Numbered from the stretch's first letter, positions 1 to 7,120 are shown. The stretch: 46,197 bases of DNA from Candidatus Iainarchaeum sp. (GCA_030649735.1 JAUSFL010000009.1:1-46197), one strand, 5' to 3'. Translations and numbers: made by a program. Notes: a model not told the origin generated them from the letters alone.

Positions 1-336
1 CAAAAGCTTTATTTCACATTCTCGCAAGAATTCATTGCCGAAAACTGGCTGAATTCGGGGAGTGGCAATCCTGCTTCCTGCCCTTAATTCTTCAGCAGGC
101 TTCCACCCGTCAATTGTAAGCAAAGGATGCTCTGGAGTCAATTTGATTTTTTTTCCGCTTTTCAAAGCAATTTCAAGCATTTTTTCAACAGGCCGCTTAA
201 AAAATTCTGTCTTTTCTGAAGCCTTGATTTTGTAATCGTGCGATAGTGAAAGAATGTTTCTTGAGTCGTGCTCTAGTTCTTTGATTTCAATCAAAGAACC
301 GTCTTCCAAGGTAATTAGTGTTTCTCCGGCAAGGCA
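1..336 (-). other. Intein N-terminal splicing domain inside the P-loop
   Basis: The intein begins at Cys69 (334-336), straight after the Walker A lysine. It shows the N-terminal Cys nucleophile, the block A pattern G-x-T-L-I-T-L-E-D-G, and block B T-x-x-H (residues 135-138). These are followed by a GWKPAEEL-type strand typical of Hint domains. At least 112 intein residues are present. Whether a LAGLIDADG endonuclease follows cannot be seen. P-loop insertion between Lys and Ser/Thr is a favoured site in other inteins such as those of RadA and VMA. Confidence 0.82.
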
Positions 337-540
337 TTTTCCACCGCCTCTTTTTCCGCAAATCAAAACCAAGTGCGGCTTTGCCAGGTCGACAAGGATT
401 TTTCTTCCAAGCACTGGCTTTTCTCCAGCGCTCATTACAACTTTTCCTAAAAAGCCGCAGCCTTTGCTCCCGTACTTTTCGAGGTCTTCGGCTTCCCTGC
501 CGAGGACAGTGTCTTGCTCCAGGAATTCATCAGTTGCCAT
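1..540 (-). CDS. HerA-like P-loop ATPase with intein (5' part, runs off left edge)
   Basis: An open frame of 180 codons reads leftwards from ATG at 538-540 to the window edge with no stop. Residues 1-68 look like the N-terminus of a HerA/DUF87-type ATPase and end in a Walker A motif, GKRGGGK (62-68). The Ser/Thr expected next is replaced by Cys69, which opens a Hint-type intein: block A is CLAGETLITLEDGS and block B is TPEHP (Thr135, His138). The extein function, a hexameric DNA translocase or helicase, is inferred from the P-loop context only. A TATA-like CTTAAAAACC lies about 28 bases upstream, which suggests a leaderless transcript. The intein C-terminus and the rest of the ATPase lie outside the window. 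Confidence 0.8.
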   Translation of the reverse strand, partial: MATDEFLEQDTVLGREAEDLEKYGSKGCGFLGKVVMSAGEKPVLGRKILVDLAKPHLVLICGKRGGGKCLAGETLITLEDGSLIEIKELEHDSRNILSLSHDYKIKASEKTEFFKRPVEKMLEIALKSGKKIKLTPEHPLLTIDGWKPAEELRAGSRIATPRIQPVFGNEFLRECEIKLL

Positions 541-633
541 GCTGCTTAAAGAAAGGGGTTTTTGGTTTTTAAGGCTTGCTTTTTTCCAAAGGACTATTGG
601 TTTTTTTTATGGTTCTTTAGACCATATGTTAGC

Positions 634-915
634 ATGATTATTGAGAAGAAAGTCCAGAGCGAATACTTTAACGCAATTGTTGATGGCAGAAAGCGTTTTG
701 AAGTGCGTTTGGCCGACTTTAAGAGCAAGCCTGGAGATACTTTAGTGCTTAAAGAGCAAAAGCAAGGCAGCAAAGAAATTACTGGAAGAGAAATTTCCTG
801 CGAAATAATCTACAACTTGAACACCAAAGAGCTTGAAAAGTTTTATTCCAAAAAAGAGCTTGAAAAGCACGGTCTTGTGATTTTAGCCATTCGCAAAAAG
901 TTTAATTTTGACTAA
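634..915 (+). CDS. Small ASCH/DUF3850-like protein
   Basis: This is a 93-residue protein. ATG at 634 is chosen because the ASCH-like pattern MIIEKKVQSEYFNAIVDGRK starts there; the upstream in-frame extension is Phe/Trp-rich and looks non-coding. The N-terminal helix with 'G-R-K-R-F-E-V-R' followed by a beta-rich 'K-P-G-D-T-L-V-L' segment resembles DUF3850/ASCH (PUA-like) proteins, which are thought to bind RNA or modified nucleotides. It is divergent from the intein-bearing ATPase gene and is followed 14 bases later by thrH, so it probably heads a two-gene unit. The function is inferred from fold resemblance only. Confidence 0.7.
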   Translation: MIIEKKVQSEYFNAIVDGRKRFEVRLADFKSKPGDTLVLKEQKQGSKEITGREISCEIIYNLNTKELEKFYSKKELEKHGLVILAIRKKFNFD

Positions 916-929
916 CTGGAGGTTTTTTT

Positions 930-1532
930 TTGAAAGTGGTGTGTTTTGATTTGGAAGGGGTTTTAGTCCCTGAATTTTGGGAAGAGTTCTCAAAAGCCAC
1001 TGGAATTCCGGAGCTAATGCTTACCACTCGTGATGAGCCTGATTATGACAAGCTCATGAAAATGCGAATTAGAGTCTTGAAAGAGCACGGCTTCACAATG
1101 AAAGAAATTTCTGAAGTGGTTTCAAAAATGAATGCGCTTCCAGGCGCGAGAGAATTTGTGGACTGGGTGAAAACAGTCGCGCAGCCTTGCATTCTGACTG
1201 GAAGCTATTATGAGTACATCACTCCATTAGTGGCAAAACTAGGGTATCCATTCATGTTCGCAAATTCCCTGGAAATTGACTCTAAAGGAAACATTGTCGG
1301 GTACAAATTGAGGGAAAATGACGGGAAAGTCGAGCAAATAAAAAGATTCAAGGAAGCAGGGTATGAAGTGATTGCTGTTGGCGATTCATTCAATGATGTG
1401 AAAATGCTTAAGGAAGCCGACACTGGAATCTTGTTCAAGGCCTGTGCTGCGCTAAAGCGGCAGGAAAAGCAACTGCGAAAGGCCGAGAATTATTCTGAGT
1501 TGAAAAAAATCCTTGAAGAACTTCTTGATTAG
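930..1532 (+). CDS. thrH: ThrH-type phosphoserine phosphatase / homoserine phosphotransferase (HAD family)
   Basis: This 200-residue HAD hydrolase starts at TTG 930 behind GGAGGT (917-922). The catalytic motif DLEGVLVPE (residues 7-15) has Glu in place of the second Asp, as in Pseudomonas ThrH, and TTRDEPDYDKLMKMR is also characteristic of ThrH. Motif III is GDSFND (151-156). ThrH proteins dephosphorylate phosphoserine and can move the phosphate to homoserine. No serine or threonine pathway genes are adjacent, so which reaction matters here is open. The family assignment is firm; the substrate is inference. Confidence 0.88.
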   Translation: MKVVCFDLEGVLVPEFWEEFSKATGIPELMLTTRDEPDYDKLMKMRIRVLKEHGFTMKEISEVVSKMNALPGAREFVDWVKTVAQPCILTGSYYEYITPLVAKLGYPFMFANSLEIDSKGNIVGYKLRENDGKVEQIKRFKEAGYEVIAVGDSFNDVKMLKEADTGILFKACAALKRQEKQLRKAENYSELKKILEELLD

Positions 1533-1582
1533 GCGCGGTTGTTTAGCAAAGCTTTTTTAATCTTCAAACCCTTTTGTTTTGC

Positions 1583-2047
1583 ATGGTTAAGGACTTTAAG
1601 GAAACAGAGGACAGGCTCAGGTTTTTGATAACAAAAATTGACTCTGAAATTTTAAGGTTTTCCGGGCTCAAGCGCGATCTTGAAGAACGGCAGGACTCTT
1701 TCAACAAGGCATTGAAGTCCGAGGGAATGCAGCCGGTTCCGGTAATTTTCCAGCCAAGCTCTGGAGCCAAGGACTTGCTTGATGAAGTGACAGACCATAT
1801 TTTGGAGTTAAGCAAGCTGAAGAACTTGGTTGCGCAAAAATTAAACTTGGTAATTAGGGAAGAAGAATTGCTTGAAAAATTGCGGAAAAAGCACGGCGAG
1901 TCTGTTTCATTAAAGCATTTGCCTTCAGGCGAGTTTGAAATAATTGTTGATGATGACGGGACAAAGCAGGTTTTTTCCCAACTGCAGGCAAGCAGGAAAA
2001 ACATTGCCTCATTGAGAACTGTTGTTCAAGAAACAGCAGACGACTAG
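1583..2047 (+). CDS. Coiled-coil protein of unknown function
   Basis: A 154-residue acidic/basic helical protein. ATG 1583 is preferred to an in-frame TTG at 1574. Residues 5-40 and 62-95 have heptad-like spacing (DRLRFLITKIDSEIL; ELSKLKNLVAQKLNLV), separated by a Pro-rich linker. A short beta segment, GEFEIIVDDDG, follows near residue 120 before a last helix. There are no catalytic motifs, signal peptide or membrane segment. It is an orphan flanked by thrH and a strong hairpin. I do not recognise the family; the layout recalls small chaperone-like or scaffold proteins, but that is a guess. Confidence 0.65.
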   Translation: MVKDFKETEDRLRFLITKIDSEILRFSGLKRDLEERQDSFNKALKSEGMQPVPVIFQPSSGAKDLLDEVTDHILELSKLKNLVAQKLNLVIREEELLEKLRKKHGESVSLKHLPSGEFEIIVDDDGTKQVFSQLQASRKNIASLRTVVQETADD

Positions 2048-2074
2048 TTTTTTTAATTGGAGAGAAATGGAAGA

Positions 2075-2099
2075 AAAGTGCAGTTTTTTGCTGCACTTT
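2075..2099 (+). terminator. Hairpin after the coiled-coil gene
   Basis: A perfect 9-bp stem, AAAGTGCAG / CTGCACTTT, with a 7-base T-rich loop, followed by CTTTT. It lies 27 bases after the stop of the upstream gene and is probably a transcript 3' end. Confidence 0.6.
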
Positions 2100-2186
2100 C
2101 TTTTGCATGTTTTTTCCGTGAAGAAATCCCTTTAGGCAAAGGGTTTCTTAAAAGCGTGAATTTTTCCTGCAAACTTTGGTGGGGAG

Positions 2187-2218
2187 AAAATACTGCCCAA
2201 TTTAATGGGCAGTATTTT
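2187..2218. terminator. Bidirectional terminator hairpin between convergent genes
   Basis: A perfect 13-bp inverted repeat, AAAATACTGCCCA / TGGGCAGTATTTT, with a 6-base loop ATTTAA. It sits between the convergent genes ending at 2047 (+) and 2260 (-). It carries T-runs on both strands, so it can serve both. Confidence 0.7.
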
Positions 2219-2259
2219 TTGGGAGTATTGGTTGTGTTGAGTTTTGGGATATCTTGTTT

Positions 2260-2742
2260 TCAAGGGGAGAAGTACAATACTTTTTTTCCGCTTTGGATTT
2301 TTTTCAGCAGGCCTTGCTTGAAAAGCCCGTTGAGCCTTTGTGAAGCCGCGTTTAAGCCAGTGTAGCCCATTATTTGCTGTATTTCGAAAGCGCTTGTGGG
2401 TCCTTTTTGCTCTATGGTTTGCATTATTTTTTGGTCTTGCTCTGGCAAAATAGTGAATTTTCTCCCATCACTGCTTGTTTGCATTTCTTCTGCTTGGGAT
2501 GAGTTCCTTGTTTTCAACTCAAGCATTATTGTATCGAATTTTTCATGAATTTTTTGCAATTCCTTGTTTGTTTGCTCTCTTTCTTGGGAAAGCTTGAACA
2601 AAAGCGTTGCAATCAAGACTGGGTCTGGGTTTTTTTGGATTATTTCCAGAATGTCTTGGTTTAATTCAGTGAATTCTTGGCTGATTTTTTCGGCAATTAG
2701 CTTAGCTTCTAAGGCTTTGGCTGCATTGTCTTGATCAACCAT
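2260..2742 (-). CDS. Coiled-coil winged-helix regulator, probably autoregulated
   Basis: A 160-residue protein. Residues 1-85 are largely alpha-helical with coiled-coil character (AKALEAKLIAEKISQEF; KLSQEREQTNKELQKIHEKF). Residues 100-160 form a winged helix: EQDQKIMQTIEQKGPTSAFE, then a recognition-helix region GLNAASQRLNGLFKQGLL and a wing KKVLYFSP. This suggests a DNA-binding transcription factor that dimerises through its N-terminus. ATG at 2740-2742 starts just after a perfect palindrome placed between the TATA box and the start, so autorepression is likely. No ligand domain is visible. The target genes are unknown. Confidence 0.72.
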   Translation of the reverse strand: MVDQDNAAKALEAKLIAEKISQEFTELNQDILEIIQKNPDPVLIATLLFKLSQEREQTNKELQKIHEKFDTIMLELKTRNSSQAEEMQTSSDGRKFTILPEQDQKIMQTIEQKGPTSAFEIQQIMGYTGLNAASQRLNGLFKQGLLKKIQSGKKVLYFSP

Positions 2743-2745
2743 GAC

Positions 2746-2779
2746 TAATCATGATGTCGTCATGATTAATATACTTTTC
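2746..2779 (-). promoter_or_regulatory. TATA box and palindromic operator of the winged-helix gene
   Basis: On the minus strand a TATA-like GTATATTAAT (2766-2775) sits about 25-30 bases upstream of the ATG, typical of an archaeal leaderless promoter. Between TATA and ATG lies the inverted repeat TAATCATGA-N5-TCATGATTA (2746-2768), with perfect 9-base arms that overlap the TATA edge and the start region. Confidence 0.65.
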
Positions 2780-2798
2780 GTCTTTTAAAAAATAGTGT

Positions 2799-2896
2799 AA
2801 AACCAGCCAGAAACTTAAGATTTTGAACCTTTTTTTGAGTATTTTGCAAATTATTGGCTTTTGGCTAGTTTCTTGCAGTATTTTAGGAGTTTCTGG
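2799..2896. other. AT-rich intergenic stretch with a long-range inverted repeat
   Basis: The 256 bases between the regulator and the ferredoxin hold no gene. CCAGAAACT (2807-2815) is complementary to AGTTTCTGG (2888-2896) across a 72-base gap. I see no convincing RNA fold beyond this. Confidence 0.25.
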
Positions 2897-2998
2897 TTTT
2901 TAAGCCTTGTGAGTTTGGTTTTTTGCTGGGTGAAAAAAGTTAGGCACTACGCATTTTAAAAAAACACTATTTTTTGATTCTCTTGCATTGCTGCGCCT

Positions 2999-3178
2999 TT
3001 ACTCTATTGTAATTGCCTTTTTAGGACAGCTCACTTCGCAAGCCCTGCACTCAATGCAGTCTTTTTCCCTTACTGGAACTGCTTTCTTACTTTTCAATTC
3101 ATACACGTTCACTGGGCAGACATTAACGCAAGTCCCGCACCCGTCGCATTTTTTAGCGTCCACTTTGACTTTAACCAT
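2999..3178 (-). CDS. Two-cluster [4Fe-4S] ferredoxin (59 aa)
   Basis: A 59-residue protein read on the minus strand from ATG 3178 to TAA 2999. It carries two C-x2-C-x2-C-x3-C-P motifs: Cys11, 14, 17, 21 and Cys41, 44, 47, 51. This is the bacterial/archaeal 2x[4Fe-4S] ferredoxin pattern, and the protein is a soluble low-potential electron carrier. No redox enzyme partner is adjacent. A T-rich segment with an SD-like AGGTG stretch (3189-3193 on the complement) lies just upstream. The family is certain from the cysteine spacing; its partner is unknown. Confidence 0.92.
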   Translation of the reverse strand: MVKVKVDAKKCDGCGTCVNVCPVNVYELKSKKAVPVREKDCIECRACEVSCPKKAITIE

Positions 3179-3269
3179 TTTCCAAAATCACCTGCTAATT
3201 CTGTTGGGTTTTTTCTACAATCTAATGCTAAACTGTTTAAAAATCATTTTAAAAACAAGAAAAAGGAAG

Positions 3270-3292
3270 AAAAAAAGCAATTTGCTTTTTTT
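3270..3292 (-). terminator. Hairpin overlapping the stop codon of the 3291-4163 gene
   Basis: A palindrome with A-run + GCAA and TTGC + T-run arms (11 bp, 1-base centre). Its last two bases are part of the TAA stop of the minus-strand gene. It looks like an intrinsic terminator placed directly at the stop codon. Confidence 0.5.
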
Positions 3293-4163
3293 ACTTCACG
3301 TAATCTAAAGTTGCTTCCAGAATTGTCGGAGTTGTTCCCGGATCGTAATTGAAGTAAATGCTTTTTCCAACAATTGTGGGAGATTCACTGATTGCAGTGT
3401 ACTGGATTTTTGTCCTTGCATCCTCAATGTATGCAATTTCATTGCCAGTGTTTGTAATGTCAAGCACTGTTTCCCTGATAAGCTTTGACTGCTCTAAAGG
3501 GTATTGCTCAATGCCCCTCATTATCCTGTGCTTCCAGCCGTAAGCTCCTGGAAAAATCCTTCCGTTCAAAGTCACTTTTTTTGTGCAACCTGGCTGGTTT
3601 GTCATGCTTTCAAGCCTGCATTCCACAGGAATTGTGTTTCCAAAAGTTGTTTTCCAGCCCAAGGCGCCAAATTCGTTAGGCTCCCTGATTCCAGAATCCA
3701 GCACAGTAATCAGTTTTCCGCCGGAATTAACGTATTTTTGAACTGCTTCCCCTAAAGCGCGGGAAACTTCCTTGTTTGCCTGCTGTGACTGGTCAAGCAG
3801 TACAATGTCATATTGCGCAAGCTGTTGTTCCGCGTTCCGCGAAATAGCCTCTGCAGACCGGATTGTAATGGGGTAAACCAGTTCCCTATTGCTGCTTAAA
3901 ACTTGCATGGTGTATGTGCTTGGAGTTCCAATAATCAGCATTGTTGCCGGCTTTTCCGCTCCTGGAATTATTGACGCAAGCGGCCCTAAAATTGGCGTTG
4001 TTGAAGTAATGACTCCAAACCTTGCAGCCAAAAAGAATGCAATTATCAAAATCAGCAGTATTGGAATAAGTCCTTCCAAATGATAGCTAATTCTGGACTT
4101 CAAGCTTGGCTCGTAATCTGCGCCGCCAGCCGGTGGCAAATCTCCAGCTCCTTCAGGATACAT
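3291..4163 (-). CDS. Membrane-anchored protein with glutamine-amidotransferase-like (Rossmann) domain
   Basis: A 290-residue protein. ATG 4163 follows GAGGTG. Residues 1-28 are a Pro/Gly-rich cytoplasmic tail and 30-52 one membrane helix (GLIPILLILIIAFFLAARFG). An extracytoplasmic alpha/beta domain with 'Y-D-I-V-L-L-D' and 'Y-V-N-S-G-G-K-L-I-T-V-L-D' follows, as in the DUF4350/ThuA-like class I amidotransferase fold. No nucleophilic Cys elbow is apparent, so it is probably non-catalytic or sugar/ligand binding. The overall plan matches the protein at 13934-14920. It is divergent from the micropeptide gene. The function is unknown. Confidence 0.65.
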   Translation of the reverse strand: MYPEGAGDLPPAGGADYEPSLKSRISYHLEGLIPILLILIIAFFLAARFGVITSTTPILGPLASIIPGAEKPATMLIIGTPSTYTMQVLSSNRELVYPITIRSAEAISRNAEQQLAQYDIVLLDQSQQANKEVSRALGEAVQKYVNSGGKLITVLDSGIREPNEFGALGWKTTFGNTIPVECRLESMTNQPGCTKKVTLNGRIFPGAYGWKHRIMRGIEQYPLEQSKLIRETVLDITNTGNEIAYIEDARTKIQYTAISESPTIVGKSIYFNYDPGTTPTILEATLDYVK

Positions 4164-4331
4164 TAAAGCACCTCACTTTATTCAATGAATTTGTTAATTC
4201 CTGATGTTCTTGTACATTAAACTTGTTTTAAAGCATTCTGCCTTCTTTTTAAAGCAAAACGCATTGAAAACTAAAGGATTTGTAGTTTAAAAAACTTTCT
4301 GTATTTCATTTTGAATCAGGGGTGTGTTTTA

Positions 4332-4406
4332 ATGGCTGATTGCTGCTGCTGCGGGCCTAAAAAGGCAACAAAAAAAACTGCAAAAACAAAATCAAAAAAG
4401 AAATAA
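4332..4406 (+). CDS. 24-residue Cys/Lys micropeptide
   Basis: A short frame, MADCCCCGPKKATKKTAKTK followed by SKKK and TAA. It has an AGGGGTG site (4318-4324) 7 bases before its ATG and a hairpin with a T-run right after its stop, so it looks like a complete transcription and translation unit despite its size. Four consecutive cysteines suggest metal binding. The Lys/Thr/Ala tail resembles histone-like or nucleic-acid-binding tails. It stands alone between a divergent membrane-protein gene and dph6. Coding status is inferred from the signals and composition; no family is recognised. Confidence 0.6.
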   Translation: MADCCCCGPKKATKKTAKTKSKKK

Positions 4407-4424
4407 GGCCAGTTCTCTGGTTTT
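4405..4424 (+). terminator. Hairpin with T-run after the micropeptide gene
   Basis: AAGGCCAG pairs with CTGGTTTT (two G-U pairs) around a TTCT tetraloop. The 3' arm merges into a T-run. It starts within the stop codon of the micropeptide. Confidence 0.5.
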
Positions 4425-4450
4425 TATTCCTTTTTCCTTAATTTTTTATT

Positions 4451-5131
4451 ATGAAAACCGCGGTCTTGTTCTCTGGGGGAAAAGACTCAACGCTCGCGCT
4501 GGACTATGCCTTGCGCTATTCCAAAGTAAAATGCCTAATCGGCATTGCCTCTGAAAACCCTGAAAGCTTCATGTTCCACACTCCAAGCATTGAATTTGTG
4601 GAAAAGCAGGCAGAATGCGCTGGCCTGCCTTTAATCCTGCAAAAAACAAAAGGCGTTAAAGAAAAAGAGCTTAAAGATTTGAAGGCCGCAATTTTGAAGG
4701 CAAAGAAAAAGTTCAAAATTGAAGGCATAGTCACTGGAGCATTGGCTTCAACTTACCAATCGTCCCGCATTCAAGCAATCTGCAATTCCGCTAATTTGGA
4801 GTGCTTTAATCCCTTATGGCAGAAAGGCCAGTTTGAGCTTTTGGAAGAATTGCAGAATCGAAAAATCATTGCAATTATTGGCGGGGTTTTCGCGCAAGGC
4901 CTTGAGAATTTTGTTGGAAAGAGAATTGACCAAAAATTCATTGCTGAAATAAAACCCCTTGTTGAAAAATATTCAATCAATCCCGCGGGGGAAGGCGGAG
5001 AGTTCGAAAGCTTTGTGCTTGATGCGCCATTCTTCAAAAAAAAGCTTGTGATTGAAGACTGCCGCATTGTTGAAGCCGGCCATGGTTCGCGAATCTTAAA
5101 GATTGAAAAGCTCAAGGTTGTGAAAAAATGA
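4451..5131 (+). CDS. dph6: Diphthine-ammonia ligase (Dph6)
   Basis: A 226-residue PP-loop (adenine nucleotide alpha hydrolase) protein. The ATP-binding signature is SGGKDS (residues 8-13). Further family marks are ENPESFMFHTPS, the GIVTGALASTYQSSRI segment, and the C-terminal NPAGEGGEFESFVLDAPFF. These match archaeal Dph6 (TIGR00289 group), which amidates diphthine on elongation factor 2 in the cytoplasm using ATP and ammonia. The length fits the single-domain archaeal form. Its last four bases (ATGA) overlap the start of a class I glutaminase gene, suggesting translational coupling and possibly a local ammonia supply. Confidence 0.9.
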   Translation: MKTAVLFSGGKDSTLALDYALRYSKVKCLIGIASENPESFMFHTPSIEFVEKQAECAGLPLILQKTKGVKEKELKDLKAAILKAKKKFKIEGIVTGALASTYQSSRIQAICNSANLECFNPLWQKGQFELLEELQNRKIIAIIGGVFAQGLENFVGKRIDQKFIAEIKPLVEKYSINPAGEGGEFESFVLDAPFFKKKLVIEDCRIVEAGHGSRILKIEKLKVVKK

Positions 5132-5685
5132 TTTTGGTAATTAATACTTGCAGCGAAGAACTGCATTATTTTGAGTTTGTAAAGCCAGTTGAGGAAGTCT
5201 TGCGGAGCATTAAAGTCGAATGCAAAGTTAGGCACTACAATGAATTGCAAAAAAAAGATTTGATTGCTGCAGAAAAAATAATAATTTGCGGAACCTCGCT
5301 CAAAGACTTCCAATACTTGAAAGACTTGAAAAAGTTCTCTTTCTTGAAAAGCCCTGATTTTGAAAAGCCAGTTCTGGGAATTTGCGCAGGAATGCAACTG
5401 CTATGCCTGGCTTTTGGCAGCGCGCTTGAAAAAAGCAGGGAGATTGGACTGACTGACGCTTTCTTTGGCGAGCCATTTTTCAGCATCGAAAGAAAAGCTC
5501 AAGTGTATTCATTGCATAATTCAGCAGTCAAGCAAAGCAAGGCTTTGGAAAAGAATTTCAAGGTTTTCGCCCGCTCTGAGCATTGCGTTCAGGCAGTAAA
5601 GCACTTGCAAAAGCCATTTTACGGCGTGCTTTTCCATCCTGAAGTGCGCAACAGGCAATTGATTGAAGAGTTTGCGAAAGATTAA
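5128..5685 (+). CDS. Class I glutamine amidotransferase (GuaA-subunit-like) coupled to dph6
   Basis: A 185-residue stand-alone GATase-1 domain. The nucleophile elbow is GICAGMQ and the His-Glu pair lies in LFHPEV, so the Cys-His-Glu triad appears intact. Length and layout resemble the archaeal GMP synthase glutaminase subunit (GuaAa), but the family GGPS segment is replaced by CGTS. The overlap with dph6 (ATGA) suggests that the two proteins are made together. It could deliver ammonia to Dph6, or be a displaced GuaAa. No guaB or guaA synthetase subunit is seen nearby. The fold is firm; the partner is inferred. Confidence 0.8.
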   Translation: MILVINTCSEELHYFEFVKPVEEVLRSIKVECKVRHYNELQKKDLIAAEKIIICGTSLKDFQYLKDLKKFSFLKSPDFEKPVLGICAGMQLLCLAFGSALEKSREIGLTDAFFGEPFFSIERKAQVYSLHNSAVKQSKALEKNFKVFARSEHCVQAVKHLQKPFYGVLFHPEVRNRQLIEEFAKD

Positions 5686-5794
5686 ATTGCAAAGCAATGC
5701 TATAATTCTTTAAGGTTGAAATCATTAAAGCAATAAGCATTGTTTTTGCAATTTGAGCAAAAACTATTAAAAAAATGAAAAACGGCATGATAAT

Positions 5795-6505
5795 ATGGAA
5801 ACCACAATTATCAAATGTCCTGAATGTGAATTCAAGCAAGAGCTTGAAATTCCAGAAAGCTCTTGCCTGCAGTTCTTCAAGTGCAAAAAATGCAAGCGAT
5901 TAATCAGCGCTCCTGCCGGGGAATGCTGTGTGATTTGCGCTTTCTCAAGCAAGAAATGCCCCCGGCCTTTAAGGCAGTGGAAAATGCCAAGGATTAAATT
6001 ATTGGCCGCAATTCTTTCAAAGCCAAAATACTTGCTTATTTTAATAGCCGCTGGCTTGCTTGTTTTTTTTCTCTTTGGAAATCTTGCGGGCTTGCTGCAG
6101 AATCCATTCTTTGTTTCAAAACGCGCGATTCCTGCAAACCAAGGCGATTATTTCTTTCTCATATTGGATTCAGCGCTTTCAGGACTGCTTTTTGCCGCAA
6201 TAATTTATAAGATTGAAGAGTTAAAGCAAGGCTTGGGAAAAGAAAGCATTGGCGCCGGAGGAAGCATTATAGGCTATCTGGCAATTGCCTGCCCAAGCTG
6301 TAACCTGCTGTTTTTTTCCCTGCTTGGGCTTCAGGCAAACTTGATTGCATTATACCCTTTCCAGCTGGAAATTAGGGCTTTAAGCATCATTGTCTTACTG
6401 ATTGCATTATTTTTCGCGCTGGGGGAAAACAAGTGCCCCGCCAATATTGCAAAATCGGCTAAAGTCAAGGATTCAAGCAGAAAACCGCGCATAAAACCCA
6501 AATAG
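5795..6505 (+). CDS. GDCCVxC-type metal-binding domain fused to a membrane domain
   Basis: A 236-residue protein. Residues 1-62 match the small GDCCVxC protein family: CPEC near 8-11, a single Cys at 24, CKKC at 30-33, then GECCVICAFSSKKCP. Free-standing GDCCVxC proteins are usually encoded near mercury or metal resistance genes. Residues 68-225 add about four membrane helices with a conserved-looking CPSCN motif inside one helix, which could be an intramembrane metal site. It heads the metal island that continues to copA. A metal transport or handling role is inferred; I do not know this fusion from elsewhere. Confidence 0.68.
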   Translation: METTIIKCPECEFKQELEIPESSCLQFFKCKKCKRLISAPAGECCVICAFSSKKCPRPLRQWKMPRIKLLAAILSKPKYLLILIAAGLLVFFLFGNLAGLLQNPFFVSKRAIPANQGDYFFLILDSALSGLLFAAIIYKIEELKQGLGKESIGAGGSIIGYLAIACPSCNLLFFSLLGLQANLIALYPFQLEIRALSIIVLLIALFFALGENKCPANIAKSAKVKDSSRKPRIKPK

Positions 6506-6574
6506 TGCCGTGATTTCCCATCATTGCCCAAGGCTCAAAAAGCTTTAAAAAAACAAGCGTTGGTAATTCAATTA

Positions 6575-7096
6575 ATGAAGAATCGAATTGTCGGCTTTTT
6601 AGTTATTGGAATTGCATTGTTGATTGGAATCATAATCTGGATTTTCAACAGTGCATTGACAACAATTGTTGAAACTTCCTGCTCTGAAGGATCCACTTGT
6701 CCAATGTGGAGGACTATTGAAACACAAAATTACATCAGCATTGTTTTGATGGCTTTTATTCTTGCGATTGGGCTATACTTGGTTTTTTTTGGGAAGGAAG
6801 AAGTTATTATCACAAAATTCAAGACAATCAAGGCGCCAGCACAGCAAGTCCAGCAGAAAAAAATCACTGCAGAAAACTTCCGCGAAGTCTTGGGAACGCT
6901 TGACAGTGAAGAAAAGGACGTTTTTGAAAAAATCATTGCGTCTGAAGGCACAATCTTCCAGTCAGACTTGGTTGAAAAAACAGGCCTGAATAAAGTCAAG
7001 GTCACAAGGCTTCTTGACAAGCTTGAAGGAAAAGCATTGATTGAGCGCAGAAGGCGCGGAATGACAAATGTAATAATCCTAAAACACCAGCCCTAA
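6575..7096 (+). CDS. Membrane-anchored winged-helix (MarR-like) regulator
   Basis: A 173-residue protein from ATG 6575. A TATA-like GCTTTAAAAAAAC about 30 bases upstream supports this leaderless start over an earlier in-frame TTG. Two membrane helices (about residues 6-27 and 53-72) flank an external loop with two cysteines (TSCSEGSTCP). A cytoplasmic winged helix occupies residues 95-170 (LDSEEKDVFEKIIASEGTIF; NKVKVTRLLDKLEGKALIER). Membrane-bound wHTH proteins of this kind are common in archaea. The Cys loop could sense redox or metal. Its position next to the metal island suggests a regulatory link. Confidence 0.75.
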   Translation: MKNRIVGFLVIGIALLIGIIIWIFNSALTTIVETSCSEGSTCPMWRTIETQNYISIVLMAFILAIGLYLVFFGKEEVIITKFKTIKAPAQQVQQKKITAENFREVLGTLDSEEKDVFEKIIASEGTIFQSDLVEKTGLNKVKVTRLLDKLEGKALIERRRRGMTNVIILKHQP

Positions 7097-7120
7097 TTTC
7101 GCCAAAAGTGGCATTTCTCA

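Noticed and set aside
562-633. N-terminal extension of the ASCH-like protein
   Set aside because: It is Phe/Trp-rich, lacks an SD site, and the family pattern begins at 634.
2799-2896. Long-range inverted repeat in the intergenic region as a possible small RNA
   Set aside because: The arms are far apart, the region is AT-rich and no promoter supports it.
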